A stretch of 23,128 nt of DNA, taken from positions 1 to 23,128 of the forward strand of contig CAZQKE010000037.1 of assembly GCA_964593865.1 (NCBI GenBank), given 5' to 3'. Shown here in pieces: positions 9,187 to 16,505 of this stretch. Both the position numbers and the translations under genes were made by a program. Source of the stretch: CAZQKE01 sp964593865 (GTDB lineage: Bacteria > Chloroflexota > Anaerolineae > JAAYZQ01). Under the pieces are notes generated by a model. That model was not told the DNA's origin. It did not search any database and saw nothing but the letters and a program-made list of their open reading frames with translations. How positions within the stretch are numbered: position 1 is the first letter of the stretch; every line of letters starts with the position of its first letter.

Positions 9187-9194
9187 CCTTCCTC
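9187..9194 (-). promoter_or_regulatory. Shine-Dalgarno that decides the start of the FHA-TM-Ig gene
   Basis: GAGGAAGG on the minus strand; the GAGG core ends 8 nt before GTG 9182. It supports a start inside the long frame rather than at the distal ATG 9344, whose 5' codons come from a repeat element. Confidence 0.6.
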
Positions 9195-9205
9195 AAGAAT
9201 AATAC

Positions 9206-9389
9206 GGGCCGTCCACGAAGCGGGCGCGAATGCGCGAATGCACGAATACGCCCGGCCCGGGTTGGAACCGCCAAGGCGCCAAGAGCGCGAAGGTCTTCTT
9301 GCTTTTTCTCCTTCCTTTGCGGCCTTTGCGCCTTTGCGGTTCAAACCTCCGGAACCGCCAACGCGGGCCGTCCGCGAATCGGGCGCAAA
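9206..9389. repeat. Degenerate interspersed repeat with inverted arms and flanking direct repeats
   Basis: This fills most of the 233-bp gap 9183-9415. The left arm 9265-9293 (GAACCGCCAAGGCGCC...) and right arm 9310-9342 (...GCGCCTTTGCGGTTC) are imperfect inverted copies of an AAGGCGCAAAGG-type sequence, separated by a T-rich 16-base spacer. Outside them, 9206-9230 and 9365-9389 are direct copies agreeing at about 22 of 25 positions, and 9224-9250 has short GCGAATGC-like iterations. Such AAGGCGCAAAGG families recur in intergenic DNA of several bacterial phyla. A decayed non-autonomous element or REP-like sequence is likely. No transposase is visible. Confidence 0.6.
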
Positions 9390-9415
9390 ACCGCCCCTCC
9401 GTCCTTAATCTTACC

Positions 9416-11923
9416 TCATAACCGGCCCTGGGTCAAGGCCAACAGCAGTGCACCGCTCACCAGACAGCCCAGTGTCAACAATCCCAGGGCCAGCATAGGA
9501 AGCAAATAGCGACGGAGCCACGAGACTCCCTCAAACTCCACCTCTGCCTCCTCCACCACGGGCGGGGCGTCCCTCTGCCCCGTAGGGCGGGAGAGGATGG
9601 AAAAGGCAAAGGTCTGCGTCCGGCGGGGCCAGCGGAGCGGCTCCACGAGCAGGGTAAGGGTCAACGTTTCGCCCGGTGCCACCGGCGGCGTCTGGACCCA
9701 TTCACCCGTCGGGGCGCCCGAATCTGGAGCGGGGGCGGCGGGTGGTCGTGTTTTCTGCTCCGCCGGGGCCGCCGTCGGTTGGGGTTGGGGTGGGGCGACC
9801 TCCGCTTCCGGCGGCGCAGACGGTCTTTGTACCTCCGCTTTGGCTTTGCCCAGCCACATGGGGACCTGCTCCGCCCGGCTGACGGCGCTGCTACCCCGCT
9901 GCATTTTAGCTGCAGTACGTTGCACAGGGGTTCCGATGGAACGGGGCAGCAAGCTCCCTAGCGCGCTCAGGGCACTCGCCAGCGCGGTCCCCACCCGCGT
10001 TGCCCGTTTGGCCGTATCCAGCATCCCTTTCTTGGGCTTTGGTGGAGCCGGTGCCGGGCGCGGCTGCGGAGTCGGAGGCGTCCCCGCAGGGGCAGGTTCC
10101 GCGCCTGTGCTCCCCGGCCCGATCTGCCGGGCCGAGACCCCCTCCCCGTGGACGGATGGCAACATCACATCCCCCAGTGAGAAACGGAAACGGAGGGCTT
10201 GTTGTGGGTCCTCGCCGCGCAGCAGATAGCCGCTTTGGATGTTGCCTTCGTTGATGATGTCCAGGAGGAATGCCTTCCGGCGGCCTTTGCGCTGCTGCCG
10301 GAAAAAGAAGAACAGGAGCAATAGGGCGGTGAGCAGGGCGGCCAGCAGGACGATGACTATGGCGGCAATGACCGCCATGCGCATCAGGGAAGGGGTAGTC
10401 GGCGCAGGCGTAGGTTGGGGCGTGGGCACGGTTGGGTGGAGTACAAAGCGGATCGTGCGGCTGGTTTCCTCCACGCGGCCCAGGCTATCCTCGGCACGAA
10501 CCGTGACGGTATGCTCTCCCCCGGCGAATCCTTCGCTTTGCAGCAGAAATTCGTAAGGGGGAGATTCGTCCGTGATCTGCAGGCGACCGTCCAACCAGAA
10601 TTCAACTTTGGTGACCTGGGCAGGCGTTTCAACCTGGGCGGAGATGGTGATGGATTCCCCCGTTGCGATCTCTTCGCGGGGCAAAACGACCGTGACGACA
10701 AGGGGACTTGCTACCGTGATACGCACCACGGCCTCTCCCTCGTTGCCGGCCACGTCCACCGCGCGGATGGACAGCGCATGGGGACCGGGTTCCACGGTGC
10801 TGCTGTCCCAATCCAGCCGGAAAGGAGGGCCGGACACCCGGGCCAGCGGTTCGCCGTCCAGCAGGTAAGTTACCTGGGTTATGGGTATGGAGGATGTCAC
10901 CCGACCGGTAAGACCGACCACCCCCCACACCGTTTGTCCTTCGTCCAGACCCTCCAGGGCAACCGTGACCTGACCAAAGACGGCCCGGAAGCGCGCTTCG
11001 GCTTGGTCTTCCCCACCGGGGTAGGCGACACGCAGGGCAAAGGGATGGGTTGCGCCGTCTGCCGGCAGAGTCGATTGGAAGGTCACGCGATACCCCTGGC
11101 GCATCAACACACCCGCCCGCCGGAGGTTGATCTCCACCTGGGCCGGATCGGAGACGACGAAAGCGTGCCCTCCCGTCCGCCCGGTCAGGTCGCGGTGGAT
11201 GTCGGCCTGGGCTTTGGGGCCGATGCCGATGGTGTAAATGGGCACATGGGCTGCTCTGGCCTGCGCCACGGCGTCGTCCAGGGACATGTCGCCGATGTTA
11301 TCCACGATGTTGGTGATCATGAGCACGGCCTTACGTCCCGCCGGGGCCGAATCGGCCAGTTCCACGGCCTGCGCCGCCGCCGTGTTCAAGGTAGTGCGGT
11401 CCCCCGTCACCTGTAGTCCTCCGATCACCTCCTTGAGCTTCTCTTTGTCTCCTGTGAAACCCTGGAGGACCCGAATCTCGTTGTAAAAGACGAGAACCGC
11501 AACCTGATCCTCCGGCCCCAGGGTGTCCAAAAAGGCGATGACCGCCTTTTTGGATTCGGCCAGGTATTTCGGCGGGGTGCTGAGGTCCATTGCCAGCACC
11601 AGGCGCAGCGGCCGGTGGCTGTCATCGCCGACGGCCAAAGGGACCAGGGGTGAACCCGGCGTCCGGGACTCGTCCTCATAGACCCGGAAATTGTCCTCTG
11701 TCAGGCCGACGATGGGCAAGCCGTCCTCATCGGCCACGGCCACGTACACCGTCACCAGGGGAAAGTTGTGGCTGTCCACCTCGGTGATGGTGAGGGTGGG
11801 TGGACCGCCGTTCTGGGCCGCCGCCTGGGAGACGAGGAACAGGGCCAAAAGCAAGGCCGATGTCGCCGCTGCCAGGCCGCCGCCTGCTGTTGTGCGGAAT
11901 GGTGCTGTACGCTTGGCTGGCAT
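9416..11923 (-). CDS. VWA-domain membrane protein with Ig-like domains
   Basis: 835 residues. An AGGGGG ribosome site overlaps the stop of the upstream FHA gene, 8 bp away. Residues 1-36 form a signal peptide (hydrophobic core LAAATSALLLALFL, ending AAAQ). A beta domain at about 40-100 precedes a VWA domain at about 104-285. The metal-site motif normally DxSxS reads D113-L-S115-T-P117, so the second Ser is missing; Thr177/178 and Asp208 or Asp212 could supply the other ligands. Two Ig-like domains (about 318-405 and 407-495) lead through a Pro/Thr linker to a transmembrane helix at 515-541. RQQRKGRR immediately follows, placing residues 542 to about 800 (Pro-rich, otherwise unrecognised) in the cytosol by the positive-inside rule. 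A second helix near 808-830 ends the protein. VWA domains mediate protein-protein contacts; the partner here is unknown, but FHA genes lie on both sides. Confidence 0.9.
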   Translation of the reverse strand: MPAKRTAPFRTTAGGGLAAATSALLLALFLVSQAAAQNGGPPTLTITEVDSHNFPLVTVYVAVADEDGLPIVGLTEDNFRVYEDESRTPGSPLVPLAVGDDSHRPLRLVLAMDLSTPPKYLAESKKAVIAFLDTLGPEDQVAVLVFYNEIRVLQGFTGDKEKLKEVIGGLQVTGDRTTLNTAAAQAVELADSAPAGRKAVLMITNIVDNIGDMSLDDAVAQARAAHVPIYTIGIGPKAQADIHRDLTGRTGGHAFVVSDPAQVEINLRRAGVLMRQGYRVTFQSTLPADGATHPFALRVAYPGGEDQAEARFRAVFGQVTVALEGLDEGQTVWGVVGLTGRVTSSIPITQVTYLLDGEPLARVSGPPFRLDWDSSTVEPGPHALSIRAVDVAGNEGEAVVRITVASPLVVTVVLPREEIATGESITISAQVETPAQVTKVEFWLDGRLQITDESPPYEFLLQSEGFAGGEHTVTVRAEDSLGRVEETSRTIRFVLHPTVPTPQPTPAPTTPSLMRMAVIAAIVIVLLAALLTALLLLFFFFRQQRKGRRKAFLLDIINEGNIQSGYLLRGEDPQQALRFRFSLGDVMLPSVHGEGVSARQIGPGSTGAEPAPAGTPPTPQPRPAPAPPKPKKGMLDTAKRATRVGTALASALSALGSLLPRSIGTPVQRTAAKMQRGSSAVSRAEQVPMWLGKAKAEVQRPSAPPEAEVAPPQPQPTAAPAEQKTRPPAAPAPDSGAPTGEWVQTPPVAPGETLTLTLLVEPLRWPRRTQTFAFSILSRPTGQRDAPPVVEEAEVEFEGVSWLRRYLLPMLALGLLTLGCLVSGALLLALTQGRL

Positions 11924-11931
11924 CTTTCCCC

Positions 11932-12717
11932 CTATGTGCCCTCACCTGCCGTGCCGGCCGCCCGGAGACGCAGCCGATGGCGGTAAAAGGGCAGAAAGTG
12001 GATCGTCTCCGTCACACCGGCCCCCTCGCCGGGATATGCTTCCGGCGCGGTGGCCCGGATCAAGATGCGATGATCACCGGCCAACGGTTTGTGGCCTCGG
12101 TGGTAGAGCCGGAAAAAGACCTCTCTTTCGGCATTGGGAAAGAGGATCGGTCCCGGCCCGATCTCGTAGCACTCCGAATCCAAGCCTTCCAGTTCCAGAT
12201 CAAATTGGACTCCCGATTGGTCCCCCAAGTTCTTGACGATCACCGCCCCATCTACGGTGCTGTTGGGCGGGATCGTTTTCTGAGACAGGACCAAACGCAC
12301 CTGGATAACGGGCGAGGTGTCGGCAGGCACACCGGCGGAAGGCATCCCCTCCGCCGTCGTCCCCGCCGCCGGTGGCGATGCCACGGGGGCGCGCCCGGTA
12401 TGGAAGGTGAGGGTAAAATCCCCCAGCCGGATCCGGACTCCGTCGCTCAGATCGGCGAAGGAGCGCGGCGGAATCACCGGGCGGCTCCCCCCTTCCAGGC
12501 GGATGTCCGCACCGCCCAGGTTGACCAAGCGGTAACCGCCCCCCTGCGGCCAGGAAAGCAACTGAGCATGACGGGGGTCCACGCCGACGCCCCGGCTACT
12601 TTCCAACACCAGGTCGTTGCCGGGTGCGCTGCCGATGTAGACCAGGCTCTTTTCCACAACAAACCGCCGAGTCCATCCATCCCGGTCCCGGACTTCTAGC
12701 CAAGTGTTTGCTTCCAT
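11932..12717 (-). CDS. Cytosolic FHA protein with Ig-like second domain
   Basis: 261 residues; GAGG lies 8 nt before ATG 12717. No signal peptide or membrane helix is seen. Residues about 18-110 form an FHA domain (YIGSAPGNDLVLES, DPRHAQLL, ending IRLGDFTLTFH). A Pro/Ala linker leads to residues about 138-250, a beta domain with FDLELEGLD, AGDH and PEAYPGEG that aligns by eye with residues about 155-260 of the larger FHA protein encoded at 6090-9182. FHA domains normally bind phosphothreonine. Here the GR arginine is Ser (IGS) and the Ser three residues before the conserved His is Asp, so canonical binding is doubtful. The gene follows the methyltransferase after 61 bp and is 8 bp from the VWA gene. 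It may dock on, or form complexes with, the membrane FHA protein (inference). Confidence 0.88.
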   Translation of the reverse strand: MEANTWLEVRDRDGWTRRFVVEKSLVYIGSAPGNDLVLESSRGVGVDPRHAQLLSWPQGGGYRLVNLGGADIRLEGGSRPVIPPRSFADLSDGVRIRLGDFTLTFHTGRAPVASPPAAGTTAEGMPSAGVPADTSPVIQVRLVLSQKTIPPNSTVDGAVIVKNLGDQSGVQFDLELEGLDSECYEIGPGPILFPNAEREVFFRLYHRGHKPLAGDHRILIRATAPEAYPGEGAGVTETIHFLPFYRHRLRLRAAGTAGEGT

Positions 12718-12778
12718 CAGGCATTCCTCGATTGAACACGGATGCGCAAATACGTCCGACCCGCCCGCACTTTTGCCC

Positions 12779-14395
12779 TCATGCGATCAACAAAGCGGCT
12801 TTGGCCAACCAGCGCAACCGCTTAGATACCCCTTCGGCCAGCGTCTCCCGCGCGTCGCGGGGGGCAAGGGGCGGTTCGCCTTTCCTCTGCACGACCAGAT
12901 CGCCGGCGGCGACCGGCCCGTTCCACAATACGTCCACCAGGGCAGGAACGGTGCGGCTGCCGTCCAGGTGGCGCAGCAGATAACGGTCCAGGCTATCCAG
13001 GCGAACCCGCTCGTGGCGCAGGTTGGTGACGCGGCTGCTTTCCGCCGCTTGCAGACGGGCCACGGGGCTGGCTTTGGGACGCTCGCTCACCGTCGGCGCC
13101 ATCGGCGGGGTGTAGACGTGCAACTCCACCAGTTCGTCGCTGTGCCCATATGCCATCAACAGGTTGGAGGCCAAAATCCGGGCGTCTTTGTCCTCTTCCG
13201 CCTCGGCGGCCTCCCCGGCCCGGCGGCGGGCCTCGGCCAACAGGTCGGGGAAGGGAACCGCGCGGGGCCAAACCTCGGCCAGGTAGCCCATGGCCTCCTG
13301 GGTTACGGGATGGTCGGTCGTCAAGGTCGCCCCATCGGAGGCACGGAAGCGACGGAGGACACGCCCTCCTTCCGTCCCGTGCGATTCCTCTTCCTCCGCT
13401 ACCTTGCCCACCCGCGAGGCGATGTAGAGGGATGTCAACCGCTCCGGCGAAGGTTGCCGATCCGGAGTCGCTTCCCGGTGGCAGAGAAGGCTGCGGCGAA
13501 AGGTGCGGTTTCGCACGAAATCCAGGTATTGCTCGGCCTCTATCAGGTTCCGGGCGTTGTCGCGCAGCATCCGGGGCACAACGGCGGGCAGGCCGTTGGG
13601 CAACATGGTGTGGAATTCGGCATCGGCCAGATAGCGGAGGCCCTGGGCTTCCGCTTGGGCGACGAACCGGTAAAAGTAGACCGGCTCGTTGATCGCTTCT
13701 AACTCGTCGTGGAGCAGGAGAGCGTCGTCTTTGGGGCGGGCGCCTTCCACCTCACCGTGGAGGAGTCGGGCATACATTTGCAAGAAACCGCCGTAGGCAC
13801 TGTTTTCCGCCGGGACCGCTTCGGCCAAAAAATCAAGCAAGGCCCGCGCTTGGGCTGCCCGCTCCATCGGGTCCTCGGTCTCCCGCGTGTGGTAAAGCAT
13901 CATCTCGCGGACCATCTGGATCATGTGCCAGCCGGGGTAGGTGTTGTAGCTAATGTAGGCCACGCCGTCCGGCGTCAGTCGCTCGCGGCAAACCTGCAGG
14001 AGCCGCTCCCGCACGGGGGCAGGAACCCAAGAATAGACCCCGTGGGCGATGATATAATCAAACCGTCCCAACTCGGCCGAGACCTCCCGGATGTCCATGT
14101 GGTACAAGGTGATATTGCGCAGCCCCAACGCCCGGATGGTCTCCTGCCCCTGCGCGATCTGCCGGGCCGAGCGGTCAATTCCCACAAACTCGCTCTCCGG
14201 CAGGCCATATGCCATGGGGATCAGGTTTCCGCCGACGGCACAGCCCAGTTCCAACACCCGGCATTTTTCCACCGGCGGTGTTGTCAGGCCCCACAGCCGC
14301 GCAATCGCCGCCAGCCGATCCGGGTGGCTGGAAGCGTAGGATAGGGCGGGGTAGGGCACATGGTCATAGGGATTTTGAGGCATGGCGTCGTTCAT
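12779..14395 (-). CDS. Class I SAM-dependent methyltransferase, protein-lysine-methyltransferase-like
   Basis: 538 residues from ATG 14395 (MNDAMPQNPYDHVPY). ATG 14383 and TTG 14410 are alternatives and no ribosome site is clear. The start lies inside the end of the DUF4159 gene (32-bp overlap), suggesting coupled translation. Residues 47-57 hold SAM motif I (VLELGCAVGGN), Asp74 in FVGIDRS is the likely ribose-binding acidic residue, and FDYIIAHGVYSWV is a motif IV-like strand. The N-terminal sequence, the middle region about 205-310 and the C-terminal winged-helix-like part (LDRYLLRHLDGSRTVPALVDVLW) match the arrangement methyltransferase, regulatory domain, C-terminal domain known from rickettsial outer-membrane-protein lysine methyltransferases. 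The substrate is unknown. A particle or fibre protein encoded nearby is a reasonable guess; a small-molecule substrate is not excluded. Confidence 0.87.
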   Translation of the reverse strand: MNDAMPQNPYDHVPYPALSYASSHPDRLAAIARLWGLTTPPVEKCRVLELGCAVGGNLIPMAYGLPESEFVGIDRSARQIAQGQETIRALGLRNITLYHMDIREVSAELGRFDYIIAHGVYSWVPAPVRERLLQVCRERLTPDGVAYISYNTYPGWHMIQMVREMMLYHTRETEDPMERAAQARALLDFLAEAVPAENSAYGGFLQMYARLLHGEVEGARPKDDALLLHDELEAINEPVYFYRFVAQAEAQGLRYLADAEFHTMLPNGLPAVVPRMLRDNARNLIEAEQYLDFVRNRTFRRSLLCHREATPDRQPSPERLTSLYIASRVGKVAEEEESHGTEGGRVLRRFRASDGATLTTDHPVTQEAMGYLAEVWPRAVPFPDLLAEARRRAGEAAEAEEDKDARILASNLLMAYGHSDELVELHVYTPPMAPTVSERPKASPVARLQAAESSRVTNLRHERVRLDSLDRYLLRHLDGSRTVPALVDVLWNGPVAAGDLVVQRKGEPPLAPRDARETLAEGVSKRLRWLAKAALLIA

Positions 14396-15515
14396 AGGCA
14401 TAAGCGACAATGTTGCAACCCCACTCCAAGGCGGCGCGGATCGTCTCCCGCGAAGGGTTCTCGCCCACGCCTTGCCACAGGCAACCGTAGTCCCGGTGGC
14501 TCCAAATCACCCCCTGGCCTGTCTGGATCGCCGCCCGGTCCTTGTCCTCCACGGCCCCCTCCGGCGGCGCGGCAAAGAGATAGGGAGAGGACAGGAGAGG
14601 ATGCCCCGGCGGCAGGTCCTCCAACCGGAAGCCAAAGGTAGCCAGCAGGTCGGCAAAGGCGGCGTCCGCCGCCGAGGCCGCATCCTTTGCGCCCCGGTGG
14701 CAGCTTTCCAGCAACACCGTCCCCCCGCCCTGCAGGTAGGCATACAAAGCGTTCATCTCATCCCGGCTCAGCCGGAAAGTGCCTTGCCCCACCAAGCAGA
14801 CCAGTGTGTACTGCTCCAACCCCTCCGTGAAGGGGACGTTTTCATCCACGACGGCGCGAAGGCGACCGGCCCGGCCCAGGGCGCGGGCCACAAAGTCGGC
14901 CCCGGCGGTGTGCAACGACCGATCTGCCTCGCCCAGGTGACACACGGCCACGCCGACCGTTTCCTGAGGAACGGCCCCCACCTGACGGCGGAAACGCAGA
15001 TCAATCTCGTTGGGGCCGGGGTGCGCCGGATCGGAAGCGTCCAGGAGGACTGCGTCCCGTGCCTGCCGCCGAACACGGGCCAGTTCCACCCAGGGCGTGT
15101 CGGGCAGGGTGGGCCGGGCGTGGATGGTGAATTCGGCGTGGACGTACAAGGGGCCTTCCCGATCTCCTTGTTGGGCGGGGCGGGGTTGGCTCTCGCCGTA
15201 GCTGAGCAACAGGTACAGCAACCCTTCCATCTCTTGCCCAAAATCATAGGCCACCGGCTCGGTCAGAACGATGGTGTGCCCCAAAGGGTCCACGGCAATG
15301 CCCGGACGAATGTAGACGGCACGGTCGGGCGGATCGCTGGCAATGACTTCCAAGCCGGTGACGATGCCCGGCCCGTGGCCGAATAGGGCGTGGAAACGCT
15401 GGACGTGGCGGTGGTATTCGTGGGCTTCCTCCCAGACCTCGGCGGTCACGGCCAGGCCGTTGAAGGGCTTGATCCGCCTGGTGGGAAATTCGCGGATGAT
15501 TTCAGATTGGTTCAT
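14364..15515 (-). CDS. Probable particle-associated N-terminal domain fused to DUF4159
   Basis: 383 residues; GGGGGA precedes ATG 15515 by 8 nt. There is no signal peptide or membrane helix. Residues about 17-190 (NGLAVTAEVW, HRHVQRFHALFGHGPGIVTG, IRPGIAVDPLGHTI) resemble a domain I associate with phage-tail and eCIS clusters, which would attach the protein to the particle. Residues about 218-376 match DUF4159 (YTLVCLVGQGTFRLS, YLQGGGTVLLESC, HPLLSSPYLF), a domain with a glutamine-amidotransferase-like fold that is usually membrane-linked and found beside VWA and MoxR genes. The Cys in LLESC lies at the position of an amidotransferase-type nucleophile elbow, but I cannot show catalysis. The gene follows the tail protein after 54 bp and overlaps the methyltransferase. 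DUF4159 on a soluble, baseplate-linked protein is unusual. Confidence 0.8.
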   Translation of the reverse strand: MNQSEIIREFPTRRIKPFNGLAVTAEVWEEAHEYHRHVQRFHALFGHGPGIVTGLEVIASDPPDRAVYIRPGIAVDPLGHTIVLTEPVAYDFGQEMEGLLYLLLSYGESQPRPAQQGDREGPLYVHAEFTIHARPTLPDTPWVELARVRRQARDAVLLDASDPAHPGPNEIDLRFRRQVGAVPQETVGVAVCHLGEADRSLHTAGADFVARALGRAGRLRAVVDENVPFTEGLEQYTLVCLVGQGTFRLSRDEMNALYAYLQGGGTVLLESCHRGAKDAASAADAAFADLLATFGFRLEDLPPGHPLLSSPYLFAAPPEGAVEDKDRAAIQTGQGVIWSHRDYGCLWQGVGENPSRETIRAALEWGCNIVAYAYERRHASKSL

Positions 15516-15569
15516 GCTGATCTTCCCCCATTTGCAGTGCGCACGACATGCCGTGCACGGCGCACCGCA

Positions 15570-16505
15570 CTATTTACTGCGTATCTCCAGGGCGTAGCCG
15601 GTATGGGCCGGTTTTTCTGCCTCAATGATGGCCTCAATGGTGCGGCGTCGCTCCCGCTCCCGCTCCGGGTCCGGTTCCGGCGGCAGCTCCATGATCACGG
15701 TAAAGGTGTGCGGCTCGCTGCCCGTGCCCAGGGCAATGCCCGGCCCCAGCAGGGCATCCGGCCCCAGGCGAAAATTCTTGGCCCGGTGCTCAACGATCCG
15801 GGGACGCACACCGGTATAGATTTCCAGGTACTCCTGCAGCCCCCGGCGGGTTCCCCGTCTACGGTACAAAGATGCGGCTCCGCGGAGCAACCGTCGTCGT
15901 TTTTCCTCCGGCCAATGTTCATCCAACACCAGGTTGAGCCAGGAAGCCAACCAGGGCAAAAAGTCGGCAGGTGTCAGCCGGGGGTCAAAGTAGAGCCACA
16001 TATGGTCAATCTGCTGCTCAATGGGTGACCAGAAGCTCTCAAACAACATTAAAAAGCGGCTCATCAGATCGTCGTCCCGGTAGAGCGCGGGCAGATAACG
16101 CAGGTATGCCCCTTTGGCCGCCACGGCGACGGCTGCCGTCTCCTCGTCCTCCCCGTCCTCCCACACGATGCGGGCGATGCTCTCCAGGGTGACATCCTCC
16201 CTCGTGGGGGCTATGCGGGCCGTCAGTCGGTATTCGTAACTGCCCTCTTCCGCCCTGCTCCACTGCCAGACAAGGCGTGTGCTCCCCATCCGAGAGGTCA
16301 CGATGGGCGTGGTCCGATCCTCCGGTCCCACCGGCGCCCGATAGTCTTCCAGTTCCAACCCCGCGGGCAAGGTAACCTGGACCGTCAAAGCAGGGGTCGG
16401 CGAAAGCACCCGGACGCGGGTATAGAACGTGACCGCTTCACCGGGATAGCAACGGTAACGGTCGGCAACATGGGCGATGGATGCGGTTCGGCTGTCTTTC
16501 ATCAT
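15570..16505 (-). CDS. P2 gpI-like tail/baseplate protein with N-terminal beta domain
   Basis: 311 residues. ATG 16505 overlaps the stop of the baseplate J gene in an ATGA junction, so translation is probably coupled. Residues about 133-240 carry the tail-protein signature of the P2 gpI/TIGR02242 type: YLPALYRDDDLMSRFL, FESFWSPIEQQID, then DPRLTPADFLPWLASWL and RGTRRGLQEYLEI. This protein sits at the baseplate periphery and normally links the wedge to fibres. Residues 1-130 are an additional beta-rich domain (YPGEAVTFYTRVRV, VTLPAGLELEDY) similar to DUF11/Ig-like folds, which I do not recognise as part of the usual family. The C-terminus is charged (PDPERERERRR). Its position after J matches eCIS and contractile-phage order. 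Confidence 0.88.
   Translation of the reverse strand: MMKDSRTASIAHVADRYRCYPGEAVTFYTRVRVLSPTPALTVQVTLPAGLELEDYRAPVGPEDRTTPIVTSRMGSTRLVWQWSRAEEGSYEYRLTARIAPTREDVTLESIARIVWEDGEDEETAAVAVAAKGAYLRYLPALYRDDDLMSRFLMLFESFWSPIEQQIDHMWLYFDPRLTPADFLPWLASWLNLVLDEHWPEEKRRRLLRGAASLYRRRGTRRGLQEYLEIYTGVRPRIVEHRAKNFRLGPDALLGPGIALGTGSEPHTFTVIMELPPEPDPERERERRRTIEAIIEAEKPAHTGYALEIRSK

Noticed and set aside
9183..9344. N-terminal extension of the FHA-TM-Ig protein from ATG 9344
   Set aside because: The 54 residues are translated repeat DNA (RKGAKAAKEG). A ribosome site and GTG at 9182 lie directly before the FHA domain.
9416..15515. MoxR/Bat-type DUF4159-VWA operon
   Set aside because: DUF4159 and VWA both occur, but they lie on separate, differently built proteins with no MoxR ATPase or DUF58 gene in the window.
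15530..15571. Hairpin-like GTGCGC/GCGCAC sequence after the gpI-like gene
   Set aside because: Stems are short and interrupted, there is no U-tract, and the next gene's ribosome site follows closely; not convincing as a terminator.
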